From: Thelonectria olida
Lineage: Eukaryota; Ascomycota; Sordariomycetes; Hypocreales; Nectriaceae
NCBI GenBank assembly: GCA_020736575.1
Contig: JAGPYM010000009.1
Span: 1,178,001 to 1,242,000, forward strand
Direction: 5' to 3'
Length of the DNA: 64,000 bases
Shown: piece by piece, positions 42,783-53,909 of the stretch
Position numbering within the stretch: the stretch's first letter is position 1
Layout of the letters: each line of letters starts with the position of its first letter
Notes under the pieces: model-generated
Database searches by the model: none
Seen by the model: the letters and a program-made list of their open reading frames with translations, nothing else
What the model was told of the DNA's origin: nothing
Program-made: the position numbers and the translations under genes

Positions 42783-43826
42783 CTAGTTCAACAACTCGGG
42801 CGTATGCCACAAATCCCCGACTCTGAATCCCACGGGAAAAGGATCAGTTGGGTCCAGGATGACCTGCTGCAGCCCGGTGACCCACGCCCTCCCCTTCACT
42901 GTTGGCAAAATGGCAGGATACTCGCCGACCTTGGAGGTCCCCCGAATCTTGCACTGGAATTCCGTCCCTGTGACGCTGATGTGTCGGAAAGGCTCTCCCT
43001 CTTTCAGCAAGCCACGAGCATGGAGCACAGCCATTCTCGCGCAAGTCCCCGTTCCGCAAGGGCTCCTGTCAAGACGACCGGGAGACACAACAACAGTGTT
43101 CAGGGCCTTTTTGCCAACGGTGTCGCTCTCGAGGGGAGCAGCGAAGATGAAGTTTGTGACGCCGTGAATGCCGGGGTTCTCGGGGTGGACGGGATCGATG
43201 GTGGCTTGCACAGCTCTCTTGATCATCTCGCCATACTCAACCAGTTTCTTCCCGTGTCGGGACTCGATGGTCAAGCCGACACGGGCGACGTCGACGATGG
43301 CGTACATCATTCCGCCCCATGCAATGTCACATAAGACTTTCCCAAGCCCTGGTACATCGACCTCGAGATCTAAGGCGAATGCAAATGCTGGCACATTGTC
43401 GAAGGCAACGGCTTTGCATTTGCCGGCTTCGCAGTCAGCGGTAACCGTGACCAGGCCGGCAGCCGTGTCGAGATTAAGAGTGGTCGTAGGCTCTTGCATC
43501 TTGACCATTCCGGTTTCTAGAAGCGCTGTCGTGGTGCAGATGGTGTTTGAGCCCGACATGGGAGCATATTCCTCGCTTTCCATGATGAGAAAGCCGGCAT
43601 CGGCTCGAGGGTCGCAGGGTGGGAGAACCAAGTTGACGTTGCGATGCGGCCTACCACGAGGTTCATTTAGTAGCAACTGACGAAGTTCGTCCTGCTTGGT
43701 CCAGAAATGCATCATCTTGTCGTACATTGTCTTGCCGGGGACATCCAGCACGCCGCCGACAATGACATCGCCAAGCTCACCCTCGGCATGCACGCCAATC
43801 ACGCTTATCGTCCGAGAGAAATGCAT
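42783..43826 (-). CDS. proline racemase-family enzyme (hydroxyproline epimerase/dehydratase-like)
   Basis: Intronless 347-aa cofactor-independent enzyme. Proline racemases use two Cys acid/bases. The second is clear in DRSPCGTGTCARMA (C257). At the first position the motif is MSGSNTIC rather than MCGHGT, so Ser91 replaces the Cys. Ser/Cys pairs are known in family members acting on hydroxyprolines; the Cys/Thr pair of trans-3-hydroxyproline dehydratases is absent. Other family blocks: VNLVLPPCDPRADAGFLIM and DIAWGGMMYAIVDV. Full length for the family (about 330-350 aa). The likely role is catabolism of free hydroxyproline or proline D/L pools from plant or animal protein (inference). No proline-pathway partners are adjacent. 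Confidence 0.87.
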   Translation of the reverse strand: MHFSRTISVIGVHAEGELGDVIVGGVLDVPGKTMYDKMMHFWTKQDELRQLLLNEPRGRPHRNVNLVLPPCDPRADAGFLIMESEEYAPMSGSNTICTTTALLETGMVKMQEPTTTLNLDTAAGLVTVTADCEAGKCKAVAFDNVPAFAFALDLEVDVPGLGKVLCDIAWGGMMYAIVDVARVGLTIESRHGKKLVEYGEMIKRAVQATIDPVHPENPGIHGVTNFIFAAPLESDTVGKKALNTVVVSPGRLDRSPCGTGTCARMAVLHARGLLKEGEPFRHISVTGTEFQCKIRGTSKVGEYPAILPTVKGRAWVTGLQQVILDPTDPFPVGFRVGDLWHTPELLN

Positions 43827-44592
43827 TGTGTAAGAGGAAAGAAGGCGAAACGTTTCAGTCGAGTAGGTGTCTAAGAGCGTCTTCGACTGTTGATCAGAAT
43901 ATGAGAGGTTGATAGTAGTTTCTAGGGTGTGCTCCCGTCCTATTTATCTACGAATAAATCTTTGCAAGTTTGTACTGTGCGCTCTTCTGGCCATTGGACG
44001 TGAAATCAAGGGAAGCAGGTTTCCGCGATGCCACCTAAAGCGTGAAAAACATATAATAAGAGCCGAGGCAGTTAATAGCGAATCAAGAGGTTAGAATCCG
44101 CGTTTTGTCGACCAAAATGTCTCTTCTGCACCCTGGGTTGGGAGTGTCCCCCAACTTGCACCTGAAATGGATGGAGATTCCGGCCGGTGGGGGTTATCCG
44201 GAATCTCGTGCCTCTTCGAGCGAAGCCAGGCCCCTCACAGCCCAAAGACAGCAACGTACCTAGGTATGCAAGACGTCACTGCAGAAAGCAAGATTACTCA
44301 CTAAAATGTAAGTATTAGTAGAGGTTCCAATGAAATCGTACTGGGCAATGGCATTTACGTCGAAGTATCGGAACGCGGTGATCGATGGCAACGGCAACGT
44401 CGAGAAACATACTTGAGGACGGACTGGTGACATACGCTATAATCATTACAACAGCAACAGCAAAATAATCGGCGACAAATTCACAATCGATTAAAGCCCA
44501 AGTCTCCAATCGTCAAGTTCGATCAATTCTTGACCAGACGACTCTGTGTACTTGTCAAAATGTGATGACCTCGGCGTAATTACATCCTAGGC
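43827..44592. other. intergenic region
   Basis: Promoter of the racemase-family gene and 3' flank of the UCH gene (both minus). No coding potential or structured RNA was recognised. Confidence 0.45.
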
Positions 44593-45413
44593 CTATGCTT
44601 CGCGTTTGGCCAGGGCAATGCACGAGAACCGAATGTCCTCCCCAGCCGACTCTTGGAGATCAATCACCTTCTTGAAGCCCAATTCCAGAGCTTCCTTACT
44701 CAGAAGATCGTTTTCCGGGCTCAAAGCTCCTCGGTTGAGCGGTCCCTTTCTCGCGCCTTCCATCTCCCACAAATTTCCATCGTTCCCTCGGACAAAGGCA
44801 ACAAAGTGCTCGCCGATCTTCTCCATCTCATCGATAGTCGGCGGCGCCGTGTCGCCTTTGACAGCGACAGATTGGCTGGCGTCGTACATGACCTGGGAGT
44901 CGAACAGAAATTGTGCGCGATCATCCATTTTGAGAGGGATGATTTGGTCCCGGAATTCCGCAAGAGGGCTGCCTTCAATGACCGACTCGGCCGGAACTCC
45001 ATTGAGCGCACAATGAAGGAATCCGATGAGTCCACAGCCGTGGATGATCGTCTGGCGAATCCACAGGACAGTTTCGTCCGGGCCTGAGCCTTCGTACCAT
45101 TCTGTCTTCTCAGCTTCCGCTCGACGCACCGCGTCCCAGGCATCGGTCAGTGGGATGATGACCAATAAGGCATGGACTGGCCGTGGGATCATGGCCAATA
45201 GATCCGGGTCGTCGAGCGAGTAGACGTCGTAGAAGGCGAGGTCGGACGAGAGGCCAAGCTTCTGAGCGAGCTCATTCATGACTTCGGGGTTGTTTTCTAT
45301 TCCACGTTAGACCTGGCCCGCTAATTTTGATTCTCGTCGTGCACGGAATAGGTACCGAGCATGGTGTAAATCTTCTTTGGGGGAGAAGAAGGCTCCTGTG
45401 CGTTGTCTGCCAT
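44593..45413 (-). CDS. ubiquitin C-terminal hydrolase, UCH (peptidase C12) family
   Basis: Thiol protease that removes small adducts from the ubiquitin C-terminus. Exon 1 is 45413-45356 and exon 2 is 45296-44593 (253 aa). The join restores the family text MLENNPEVMNELAQKLGL, and FYDVYSLDDPDLLAMIPRPV follows. Active-site Gln101 and Cys107 lie in RQTIIHGCGLIGFLH; His183 lies in GEHFVAFVR. The third residue, normally Asp in ELDG, is Glu199 here (LWEMEG), a conservative but unusual change. Length is close to UCH-L3/Yuh1-type enzymes (230-250 aa). An about 15-residue N-terminal extension (MADNAQEPSSPPKK) is extra. Activity remains plausible but slower (inference). Confidence 0.88.
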
Positions 45414-45876
45414 GATGTCGTCGGGATTCGCAGTCACGGTTTTGAGGTTGGTGTTTGGTACCGGGCGTTGTCGCAAGAAAAGTCTTGAAAATGATGAAGA
45501 TGGCAAACCTGGAATTGAACAACTTCTGTAGCTGCCTAAGGACCGAAGAATGCGAGGAGGTGTGAGGTTGAAATAACTTGAGCATTAGGTTGGCAGGAAC
45601 CGTTGGGGGAGACGCGCCTTCTGCGTTGGAGACTGATGACGTGTGACGCTCCTGCCTGCCTAACCATTGCAGCGCCCTTCCCTTAACATGTGACATGATT
45701 GGGCCATCCAAACGCCATTCACCGAGACTACATATTTTTGAGTCAAGTAAGGATTGTGATATTGATTATAGGCTACCGGGTAGAAGGTGAACAAATAAAA
45801 TGAGAAAAGACAATCTGTCTCCATCATACATGTTATTCGTCGCAGAAAGCTGGCACCAATGCTCATAGTGAGAACC
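45414..45876. other. intergenic region
   Basis: Promoter of the UCH gene and 3' flank of the MFS gene. Nothing was recognised. Confidence 0.45.
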
Positions 45877-47817
45877 TCACATCTGATGAACACTGCTGTT
45901 CTTCGTCCACCTCCTAAAGTGCTTCCCGTAGAAGTAAAAAACGGTGCCCAAGAGACAGAAGAATAATGTGAGTGCCATGTTGGTCATGAACGCGGGCAAG
46001 AAGCTACTCAAGTCAGTACGCTGTCGCATGGGGCCGTTCGGAATCCTTACCCTGCTTCCATCGTCCACGGCGTAATGAACTTGCCCATGCCATAGCCCCA
46101 TAGGTTCTTATTGACGGTAATGGCCACGAAAAGAGGTCCCGACACAGGCTTGTAACTGTCGATGGCGTAGGTGCTTGCGATGCTAGGAAGAGCAGCAACC
46201 TGAATGCCGGCGCTTGAGTAGCCGAGAACCGCGATGACGGGCCATGGCCACTGCTTCTCATACCCTAAAGAAGTGATGATGTTTCCGAAAGCCATGATAA
46301 TAACGTAAGGAATCATTGCAGGGAGACGCATTTCCGGCTCTCGAACGCCGCCATTCCGATGAGTCGCTCGTGCGGACACCCAGTCGCTGAACGGGCCGGC
46401 AGTGACAAGGCCGATCAACGCGCCGACTAGAATAGCAAAGTTGAGAAATCCTAAATTAACGACATTAGATACACTGTAACGACTGCGAGGATGGTAAAGA
46501 TAGGCTTACCGGTTGACTGAGAATCCATGTTATATGGAGGACCAGCGAAGACCTGCGATTGGGTGAGGTTCAAGATCAAGAAGTTACTGCAGCTCCAGCT
46601 GACAACGAAGGAGGCAAATAAGACGATTGGGAAAGTAAAAAGCTTCCAAGGAGTCCAAAGGTCGAACAACATAGTCTTGAATGGGGACGAGTTGGGCTGG
46701 AATAGCCACCATTGCTGCTTAGATGGAGTTCCCTTTCCCAAAGATGGGTCCAGGTCTGGCGCGTCTTGCTGGATGGGATGCCCCTGTTCGTTGGCTGACT
46801 TCTCTGTAACATTGTTGGTTGCCGAGAGCTCATCGTGCTGGCTGGCGGGCTTCGCATCGGTGAAGGTCATGGCTGCTTCCTCGAGGCCGGTTTCCGCTCG
46901 GTTGTATTTCGTTTCAGGGAAGCCAAAAGCACCCAGAAGAATAGACACTCCCGTCATGGCGACATTGAGCCACCAGAAGTTCTGCCAGCCTGCGTGATCG
47001 GCCATGGAGCCAGCCACAATTGGTGCCACCTGGCCTCGTTAGTCACACTCCAAGTCAATCTTTGGTGTCTGCATGTTTACCATCAAAGAGCCCATATAAG
47101 TCACCCAATAGAGCGTATTCCAAGTGCCGCGGTCATGAAGGAAATAGATGTCCGCAGTGACGGCAGGCTGGAGGATTTCAGAAGGACCCGCTCCAATGCC
47201 ATTGAGAACACAGGCCCCCATGAAGACCCCGTAGGATCTAGCTCTGGCTCGGAGAACGTGGGATGCCAGACAGATCAATTGGGACGCGAGGAAGACTGGA
47301 CGTCGGCCGAAAGAGGTAGAAATCGGCGCCCTGGAATGGATGAATATGGAAACACCAGAAAGACTGCGCAAACGCACTCACCAGATGAAGTTACTGAATC
47401 CTAGGATCAGAATTGTGATCCCAGTGAACTGAATGGTATCTGCAAGGGAGCTATGATAATCCGCAATGAGATATGGGAACATGGGGGCGAGAGCCAGCGG
47501 CGCGAATCCTTGGGTGAATGTCATCGTGGACACCGCAATGATTGCCGACAGTTTCCATGAGGCCTTCCAGTTGAGGGGGTCGTGGGGATCCTGAGTTGGC
47601 TGAGGAACAAGCACCCGATGAGAGTGTTCGCTCTTGACGAAGTGGTGTTTGCCGACATCAACCATGATCTCGGTTCCAGGGAGCACCTCGATGTGGAGCT
47701 CATCCTGGATTTCATCGCGTTCCTGCAGATTGACGCCAGTCAGTGTGCCATACGTAGGCAGGTATCTTTGAGAGGATTCAATGAAAGACGAACCGCTTGC
47801 CCGTGGACCGCCGCCAT
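45877..47817 (-). CDS. MFS transporter, DHA1/HOL1-like
   Basis: Twelve-pass drug:H+ antiporter-type permease. Exons on the minus strand: 47817-47794 (tentative), 47722-47382, 47330-47081, 47029-46510, 46450-46051, 46003-45877 (553 aa). Family signs: the N-terminal DPHDPLNWKASWKLSAI just before TM1, GFSNFIWAPISTSFGRRPVF (loop 2-3 signature GRR), NGIGAGPSEILQPAVTAD in TM4-5, and TYMGSLMVAPIVAGSMADHAGW (in part). A long cytoplasmic loop sits mid-protein. The N-terminus is uncertain: the frame of exon 2 is open upstream but has no ATG before M56. A short first exon MAAVHGQA joined through a weak GTTCGT donor restores a start; initiation at 47665 is the alternative. The substrate cannot be told. 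Confidence 0.78.
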
Positions 47818-49859
47818 TTCTGAATAGCAATCAACAAATCGTGCGCGGTCGTGGTACTGTTGCGATCTTTCCTCGTCCGGATTATCTGTCAAATTTTAAA
47901 CTATACAACATCAAAATCACTAATAATGTGCTTCATCTTGTTCAACTTATATCAAATAATAACAGAGTTGCCATACTGAAGCAAAAGGTCCAGAACACGC
48001 CAGACCTCGGGAAACTCGATCTAGAGATCCTCCTCATTTCCAAATCGCGGGGCATGAACCTTCGGCTCTCTTTTCGGAAGCACCCAATATCGCTTGGCCT
48101 GAACTCTGTTTCTCAGGTGAGGTCGCTAACAAGCTTTACAACACAAGCTAAAGGGCATCTCACCTTGCGGGGTAGTTTGTTATTCCTGGGAACCCCTGTC
48201 CCCGTGGGGAAATTTGGAATAGTCGATGGAAGCTGTGTGCCGCTAAGACGTTTCACGCATGCGAGCCGCGTTAGCATATACACCCTCCGGATAGACGGCA
48301 GGGCGAAGTCACTAAACTCATTTGCCGTGAGATATGCCGCGGGATAAATCCTGCTCGGCAGTCGCTTCGGCAGGTGAGATACGTGAGATGGATGCAGGTT
48401 AGATTTAATAAACATCAACGATCTGAGAAAAGCCTGATGAGACAAACTGGCAGGCCAATTGGAGGAAAAGAAGGAAATGATCAAGAAACTTTTGAGAAGC
48501 AAAACGCCCGGCCTTCATTCGAACACTCAAGACAGCAAGGCTCTCAAATTTGTGACGAAATCGATGGTGCCTGCTCAGGATCTGATCAGCTCGACTGCCC
48601 CTTGGGGCACTGGGGTTGAGGCTGTGTGGCAGCTATATCAGAGCTTACCAGGGCCTGTCTGCCCAATTGCATTATCGAAGACCCTCTCTCGTGGGAGAAA
48701 TTGTAAGTGAACTGGCTGATATCCAGGACTCACAACCTGGCAAATTAGACCCATTGGGTGAGAGTGCCTTTCGTTCGGTCTAGCGAAGAGGTCTAGTCTT
48801 TGTCCGATATGGTCTAAGAGATCTTTGTTTTAGGAGCAACGCATCGAATCACCTGCTGCCTCGTGAGTGTCTTGTTTTGTTACCCTGGAGATGTTCATCC
48901 TACACCTATCTTTGCATTATCAACACCCTGACTCGTTGTAAGCGACGTGTCCGATAGCGAGAAAATAAAAAATGATTGATTGACTGAAACATTTATCATC
49001 GACATTTCAGACCTAAAGCCCTCTCACCACCTGGTTTCTGGAAACCGCCGCTCGCGAAATTGATTGCTGCCCATCTCTCATTCCTACTGTTTCAGGTGAA
49101 ATAAGTTGTCTGTCGATACTCACCCTAGTCCTGGCATCGACACTACCTGTGTGTGTCTAGATACCTAAGTCGAGCCACAAACTGTGTGCCTGTAAAGTCT
49201 CACAGCGCAAATAAGACAGCAATGAAGGAAAATCACAAATTGTCCAAGAAACCCTGAGACTCTGCTCAAAGAGCATCTGCGAACCCGAGGAGCCATTTTT
49301 TATCCTACAGCTAGGTGAGAATTCTGTCAAGATTATGATAGCTCGAACCGTGAGCTTAGTTTGGCTCTAGACGACGGAGAGCAAGAGGCACTGAAGCGGA
49401 GAGAGGCAAGCGACAAGCCACAAATGTAGCGAAGAAGCCCAGTGACCACAAGGGCATGCAGGAAAAGCCTCCCGAGTGCGGCTTCTTCCATCGTCAACAG
49501 AACTGCCAACGACACCTCGATTGACCAACATAGGTACAGGGTAATTACATGTGTAATGGGGATCGCACAGGCACCAAGGGCGTCGGGCATGATCGTGAGG
49601 CACGAGACGTCCGGCTCGGAAATTGTAGCCAATAGCCAAGTTGCAAATACAAGACCATCACGTCACCGGTTGAGAAGAGAGTCTTCGGTAATTGAGAAGT
49701 ACTAAACCCCCATCTCATTAATAAGAGTAAATGCTCTCGAACTCTGAACTTCCGATCTGGGATTGAACCCTGGCAGCCTTGTTCACCTGACATCTGCATC
49801 TCATCGCCCAACCTGTGCCTTTACACGCTCATCACAAGCCTGCAGCACCTGCCGATACC
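47818..49859. other. 2.0-kb gene-free block
   Basis: Divergent region between two MFS genes. An open frame through 47781-48347 has low-complexity content and no homology I recognise. A T-loop-like sequence at 49757-49772 is not part of a cloverleaf. Locally AT-rich at 47885-47965. No transposon ends were found. Confidence 0.45.
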
Positions 49860-51262
49860 ATGACGGCTTCACAGCAAAGCCAGACACTTGAACTGGAGTT
49901 GCAACCTCGCTCAGAACAAGGACTCAACGATGCAGTCAATCGACAAGCAGACCACAACCGAGGATTGCCCCAAGAGCTGAAACCCGCCGACGGAGGAAGA
50001 GATGCATGGGTTGTTCTCATCGTTGGCTTCGTGTTTGAAGCCCTATTCTGGGGTGTGTTTGCTTCTCTAAAAGTCCTCCCGAGTGAGACTTGCTCACGAT
50101 TTTAGGATTTCCCATGAGCTTTGGCGTGTTTCAAAACTACTACTCAAATCTTGAGCAGTTCCAAGATGATGCCGACAACATTGCCCTCATTGGCACACTG
50201 GCCCAGGGCCTCTACTATCTCGGCGCACCGTTTTCAGCTCTCCTGACAAAGCGATTCCCCAAGTATCAACGACACCAGATCTGGATTGGCTGGCCGATGT
50301 GCATCGTCGGTTTGCTCCTCGCATCGTTCACATCATCTGTCAACGGCCTCATCGCCACGCAGGGTCTCCTTTACGGCCTGGGGTTTGTAACGCTCACCTA
50401 CCCCATCATCAGTATGATCAACGAGTGGTGGGTGACGCGCAAAGGCATGGCATTTGGCCTTATCTCAGCCTCTTCAGGAGCCACCGGCGCGGTGATGCCC
50501 TTCATTCTCCAAGCACTCTTGGATGCGTACGGGCATCGAACTACGCTCAGAGCTTGCGCGGTGACGATGGTCTTCACTGGTCCCCTCATTCCGCTGTTTC
50601 GGGGGCGATTGCCTGCTTCTGAACAAGCGGCGCTGGCCAAAACTGACTGGACCTTCCTCAAACGGCCTCTTTTCTGGGTTTACGGGTTCTCTATTCTTGT
50701 CCAGGGACTTGGATTCTTCTTTCCGATTGTCTTCATACCGTCATATGCCTCTGCGCTCAATATGCCGGCTATCCAGGGCGCTCTACTACTGGCGGTCCTG
50801 TCGGTCGCTCAAGTCTTTGGTCAACTCGCTCTCGGATATCTGTCCGACAAAAAGGTCTCCGTCAGTCTTCTTGCAGTGGCATGCTGTATCATTGCCGCCG
50901 TTTCCTCGTTCACGCTATGGGGCCTCGGAAAATCGATGGGCTTTCTGGTGGCATTCAGCATCATATACGGCTTCGTTGGATTTGGATTTGGGACCTTGCG
51001 TGTCGCCATGGGTCGCGCAGTTAGTGACGACCCTTCGACAGTGTTTGCCACTTATGCCATCTATGTGTTTCTTCAAGGGGTGGGAAATATTTTGGTTAGT
51101 CCGATCAGTGCGGCTTTGATGTCTTCAAGGGCGATTGTGCAACAAGACTATGCGGCTGGGAAGTACGCGGGCGTGGTGATTCTTACGACTATATCATCGG
51201 TACTCGCGGGGGCTGTTATTCTGGGCTGGCATACTTGCGTTAGGCTTGCCAGGTCTTGTTAG
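49860..51262 (+). CDS. MFS monocarboxylate transporter-like permease (MCT/Mch family)
   Basis: Two exons (49860-50052, 50106-51262) give 449 aa. The cytosolic N-terminal about 45 residues are Gln/Glu-rich. The MCT signature follows as ADGGRDAWVVLIVGF (compare P/A-DGG-x-x-W-V-V), then GFPMSFGVFQNYYSN across the intron, the typical end of TM1. LTKRFPKYQRHQIWIGWPM and INEWWVTRKGMAFGL are recognisable MCT loops. TM11-12 are at the C-terminus (VVILTTISSVLAGAVILGW). Length is normal for fungal MCT-like carriers, which move monocarboxylates, riboflavin or unknown organic acids. The exact substrate is unknown. A start-proximal cytoplasmic tail is expected for this family. Confidence 0.87.
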
Positions 51263-51925
51263 ATAGCATTTATAGATGGTGCAATTACAAGTGTTCCCAC
51301 CCGAAAAGGCGCTCTTCGAAGAGCACTCGACCTATCTTGAGTTCATGTCAATTGAAACAGCGTACGAGCAGCATACAGGCATGGCAACCAAAGGGCATGG
51401 TTTAATATTTCGCATTCGTTCACCTTGTTACTCCAACGGTCGGCTCTTGGGCAAATGACAAATTATACCAGAAAGCCCATAAAAGGCTGCGTGGATCTCA
51501 GCCCAATTACAATACGTAATGAGGCTCAAGCATGCAAATCTTGGCTCATCGGCGATACAACACGATCAGCTCGCTCGGAAGTTCACGACCAATCAGCGCA
51601 GAGACAAGGTCTTGGACCCTCCAGCGGACTCGGATCTTTGAACGAATCCACGACGACCGGAAAACTGGAGCCAATGACGAAAATGTACGCCCTATGGGAT
51701 CATGGGCAAATGACCCTCTCGAAGGGCGCTGTTCAGGGCATCAATGAGACGATATTGACAATGAAGATGATTAGGTAGCCCTTGGATGAGGACTTTTAAA
51801 TATGGCGGCGACGCCTAGTTCACGATGGCGCCCGACCTGCGGGACCCCATTCCATCTCAACATCGCTCATCCCCTCCACATACTCTTTGAGTCTCTAACC
51901 CGACATCTTCATTTGTTGCATCATA
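51263..51925. other. intergenic region
   Basis: 3' flank of the MCT gene and promoter of the arrestin gene. A TC-rich leader (CATCGCTCATCCCCTCC) precedes 51926. Open frames here lack recognisable content. Confidence 0.45.
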
Positions 51926-53376
51926 ATGTCGCCCAAAACAAGTGGTGGCTCTTGGGCTGGCCTGACAGGGTTTCGCAGCGAGAAAGATGTCAACATCGAC
52001 ATAGCCATTGACCATCACTTCACGTCCAAAGTCTACACAACTGGAGACACCATTGCCGGAGCCATCACCATCAACACTCGAAAAGAATTTCGTTTTGACA
52101 GTGTTGAAGTATGCTTCACCGGTACAACCACCTCGAGCATCGACGTGGTTCACCCACATGCGGCTCCGATGCATCACACGTTCCTCGAGCTCAGCCTACC
52201 CATCGAGGACGGTTGTCTTCCCGATTCGCAGGCTTTCGAGGTTGGAGAAACGTGCTCAATTCCGTTCACCTTTGTCGTCCCATCACGGCTCCCCTCGGGC
52301 TCGTGCCACCATCTCTGCGGCCCAGAACTAAAGGAAAAACATAGCCTTCTTCCTCCCAGCATGGGCACTTGGGAGGGCAATGACCAAAGCCCCGAAACCG
52401 CCAGAGTCGAGTATGCAGTCAAAGTCCAGGTGGCCCAGTATCAACTGCGAAACGGAAAACACAGGGTTGTTTCCGCCCAGGAGACGGTCAATGTTGTGCC
52501 ATATCGCCCGGGAGAAGGCGCCTTGCAGATCATGTCCAACGTGGAAAAGTATCGTCTTGTCCAGGGGAAAACCATCCGGCAAGGCGTTCTATCCCCAGCC
52601 AAGGGATACCTGGAGGTCTCGGGAGCACAGCCAGAACCAGTCATTCTGTCGCCAGATTCACTAAGCACTTCGAGTTTCTCTGCACACCTTCACCTTAGTT
52701 TTACGCCGACGTCGGCTACAATCTCTCCTCCGAATATCTCGTCGATCAAGGCCAGGATTATTTCGGAAACATATTTCTCTCTGACGCCGATCAATTGTAT
52801 CCCAAATCTACGTTCGTTGGATGAAAGTCAGGCGTGGCCGATCATGTCTTATTCGACGACTCATGATCTTGCCCTCGCAAACATACCAAAGCCCATTTGG
52901 GAGCAAGCCAGTCTGCTAGGAAACTCGACTAAAAGTTCTCTTGGTTGCCATGGCTCGACCTCACAGTCCAAGACACGGATCCCTGGGGTGAGGAAGAGGA
53001 GTTCACGGGAGGATTCGATTCGGCATGTTGCCAGCTTGTCGTTGCCCCTTACTCTACCAACCTCGAAAAAAAACTTCTTTCTTTCCAGCTTCCACTCCTG
53101 CTTCCTTTCCCGAACCTATACTCTTCATCTCACTCTAGCAGAGGGACCATTTAGCACCGCTATTTATTTGGCGCTTCCATTGCAAGTAGTCACCAGTAAT
53201 TCGACTGGAGTGGAAGTCGGGGAATTGCCGCCTTACGTGAGTACTACAAAATGGCAATGATATACCGAATTTCACTTGCTGACTGAGTATCTACCAACTA
53301 GAATGCAGATGTGTTGCAAAGAGAGACACCAAACGAAGATCCTCCCTCTTATGGACAGACGGCTGCTCGTGTTTGA
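51926..53376 (+). CDS. alpha-arrestin-like adaptor with C-terminal PPxY
   Basis: Two exons (51926-53236, 53302-53376) give 461 aa. The N-terminal arrestin fold starts with VNIDIAIDHHFTSKVYTTGDTIAGAITI and continues with FDSVEVCFTGTTTSSID (in part), the usual strands of fungal arrestin-like trafficking adaptors. An arrestin C-like region follows (SFSAHLHLSFTPTSATI). The last exon contributes NEDPPSYGQTA; PPSY is a PPxY motif able to bind WW domains of the HECT ligase Rsp5. Such proteins recruit Rsp5 to plasma-membrane transporters for endocytosis. The intron falls directly after LPPY, so splicing is needed for the PPxY tail; retention gives a truncated STTKWQ end lacking it. A Ser/Arg-rich stretch (RIPGVRKRSSRED) may be a phospho-control region. 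Confidence 0.82.
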
Positions 53377-53909
53377 CTGGTGCTGCGAAAGACTACGAAC
53401 TGGCTATAAAGCGGGTATTATGCTATTGAATAAGTGATTCTAGTCGGAGATGACAATCATGATGAAGGAGTGGTTTGGAATTTTCAGATACCCACTGCAT
53501 CTTGAGGAATCCAGACTTCATGTTGATAAGTGAGATGATTGTATGGAGGAGTTATTGTCGGGCCTTGCTTATTCGTTTATTTGATACATTGTGTTCTACT
53601 TCTTAACTATATCCGAGGCGCCCATTATGCCCGGCCTCCATTATAAGCGACAAAGTATGGCTTTACCAGAACTCTAAGCCCTTGGACCCTGTTTGGTCAG
53701 CCTTGATTCCCGAAGCATACTATTTCCCAAGGTCAAATGCCCTTACGTAGATTTGTGCGCTAACTGTTGCTTTGGTTGTTTTCAGCTGCGGCTGAGTGTG
53801 CGGTAGGCGCCGCAGATTAACTAAGCAAGAAACAACGGACGAGATGAACCTCAGCTGATGGGACTGGATCTCTTTTCTCTTCAAACCCAGAGCACAATAC
53901 ACAAGAACC
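53377..53909. other. intergenic region
   Basis: 3' flank of the arrestin gene and promoter of the next membrane-protein gene. No feature was recognised. Confidence 0.45.

Noticed and set aside
47781..48347. 188-codon plus-strand frame between the two MFS genes
   Set aside because: No domain; the start overlaps the N-terminus of the minus-strand MFS gene; composition looks random.
49757..49772. T-loop-like GGTTCAATCCC (minus) suggesting a tRNA
   Set aside because: The T stem does not pair fully, and no acceptor, D arm or anticodon arm can be built around it.
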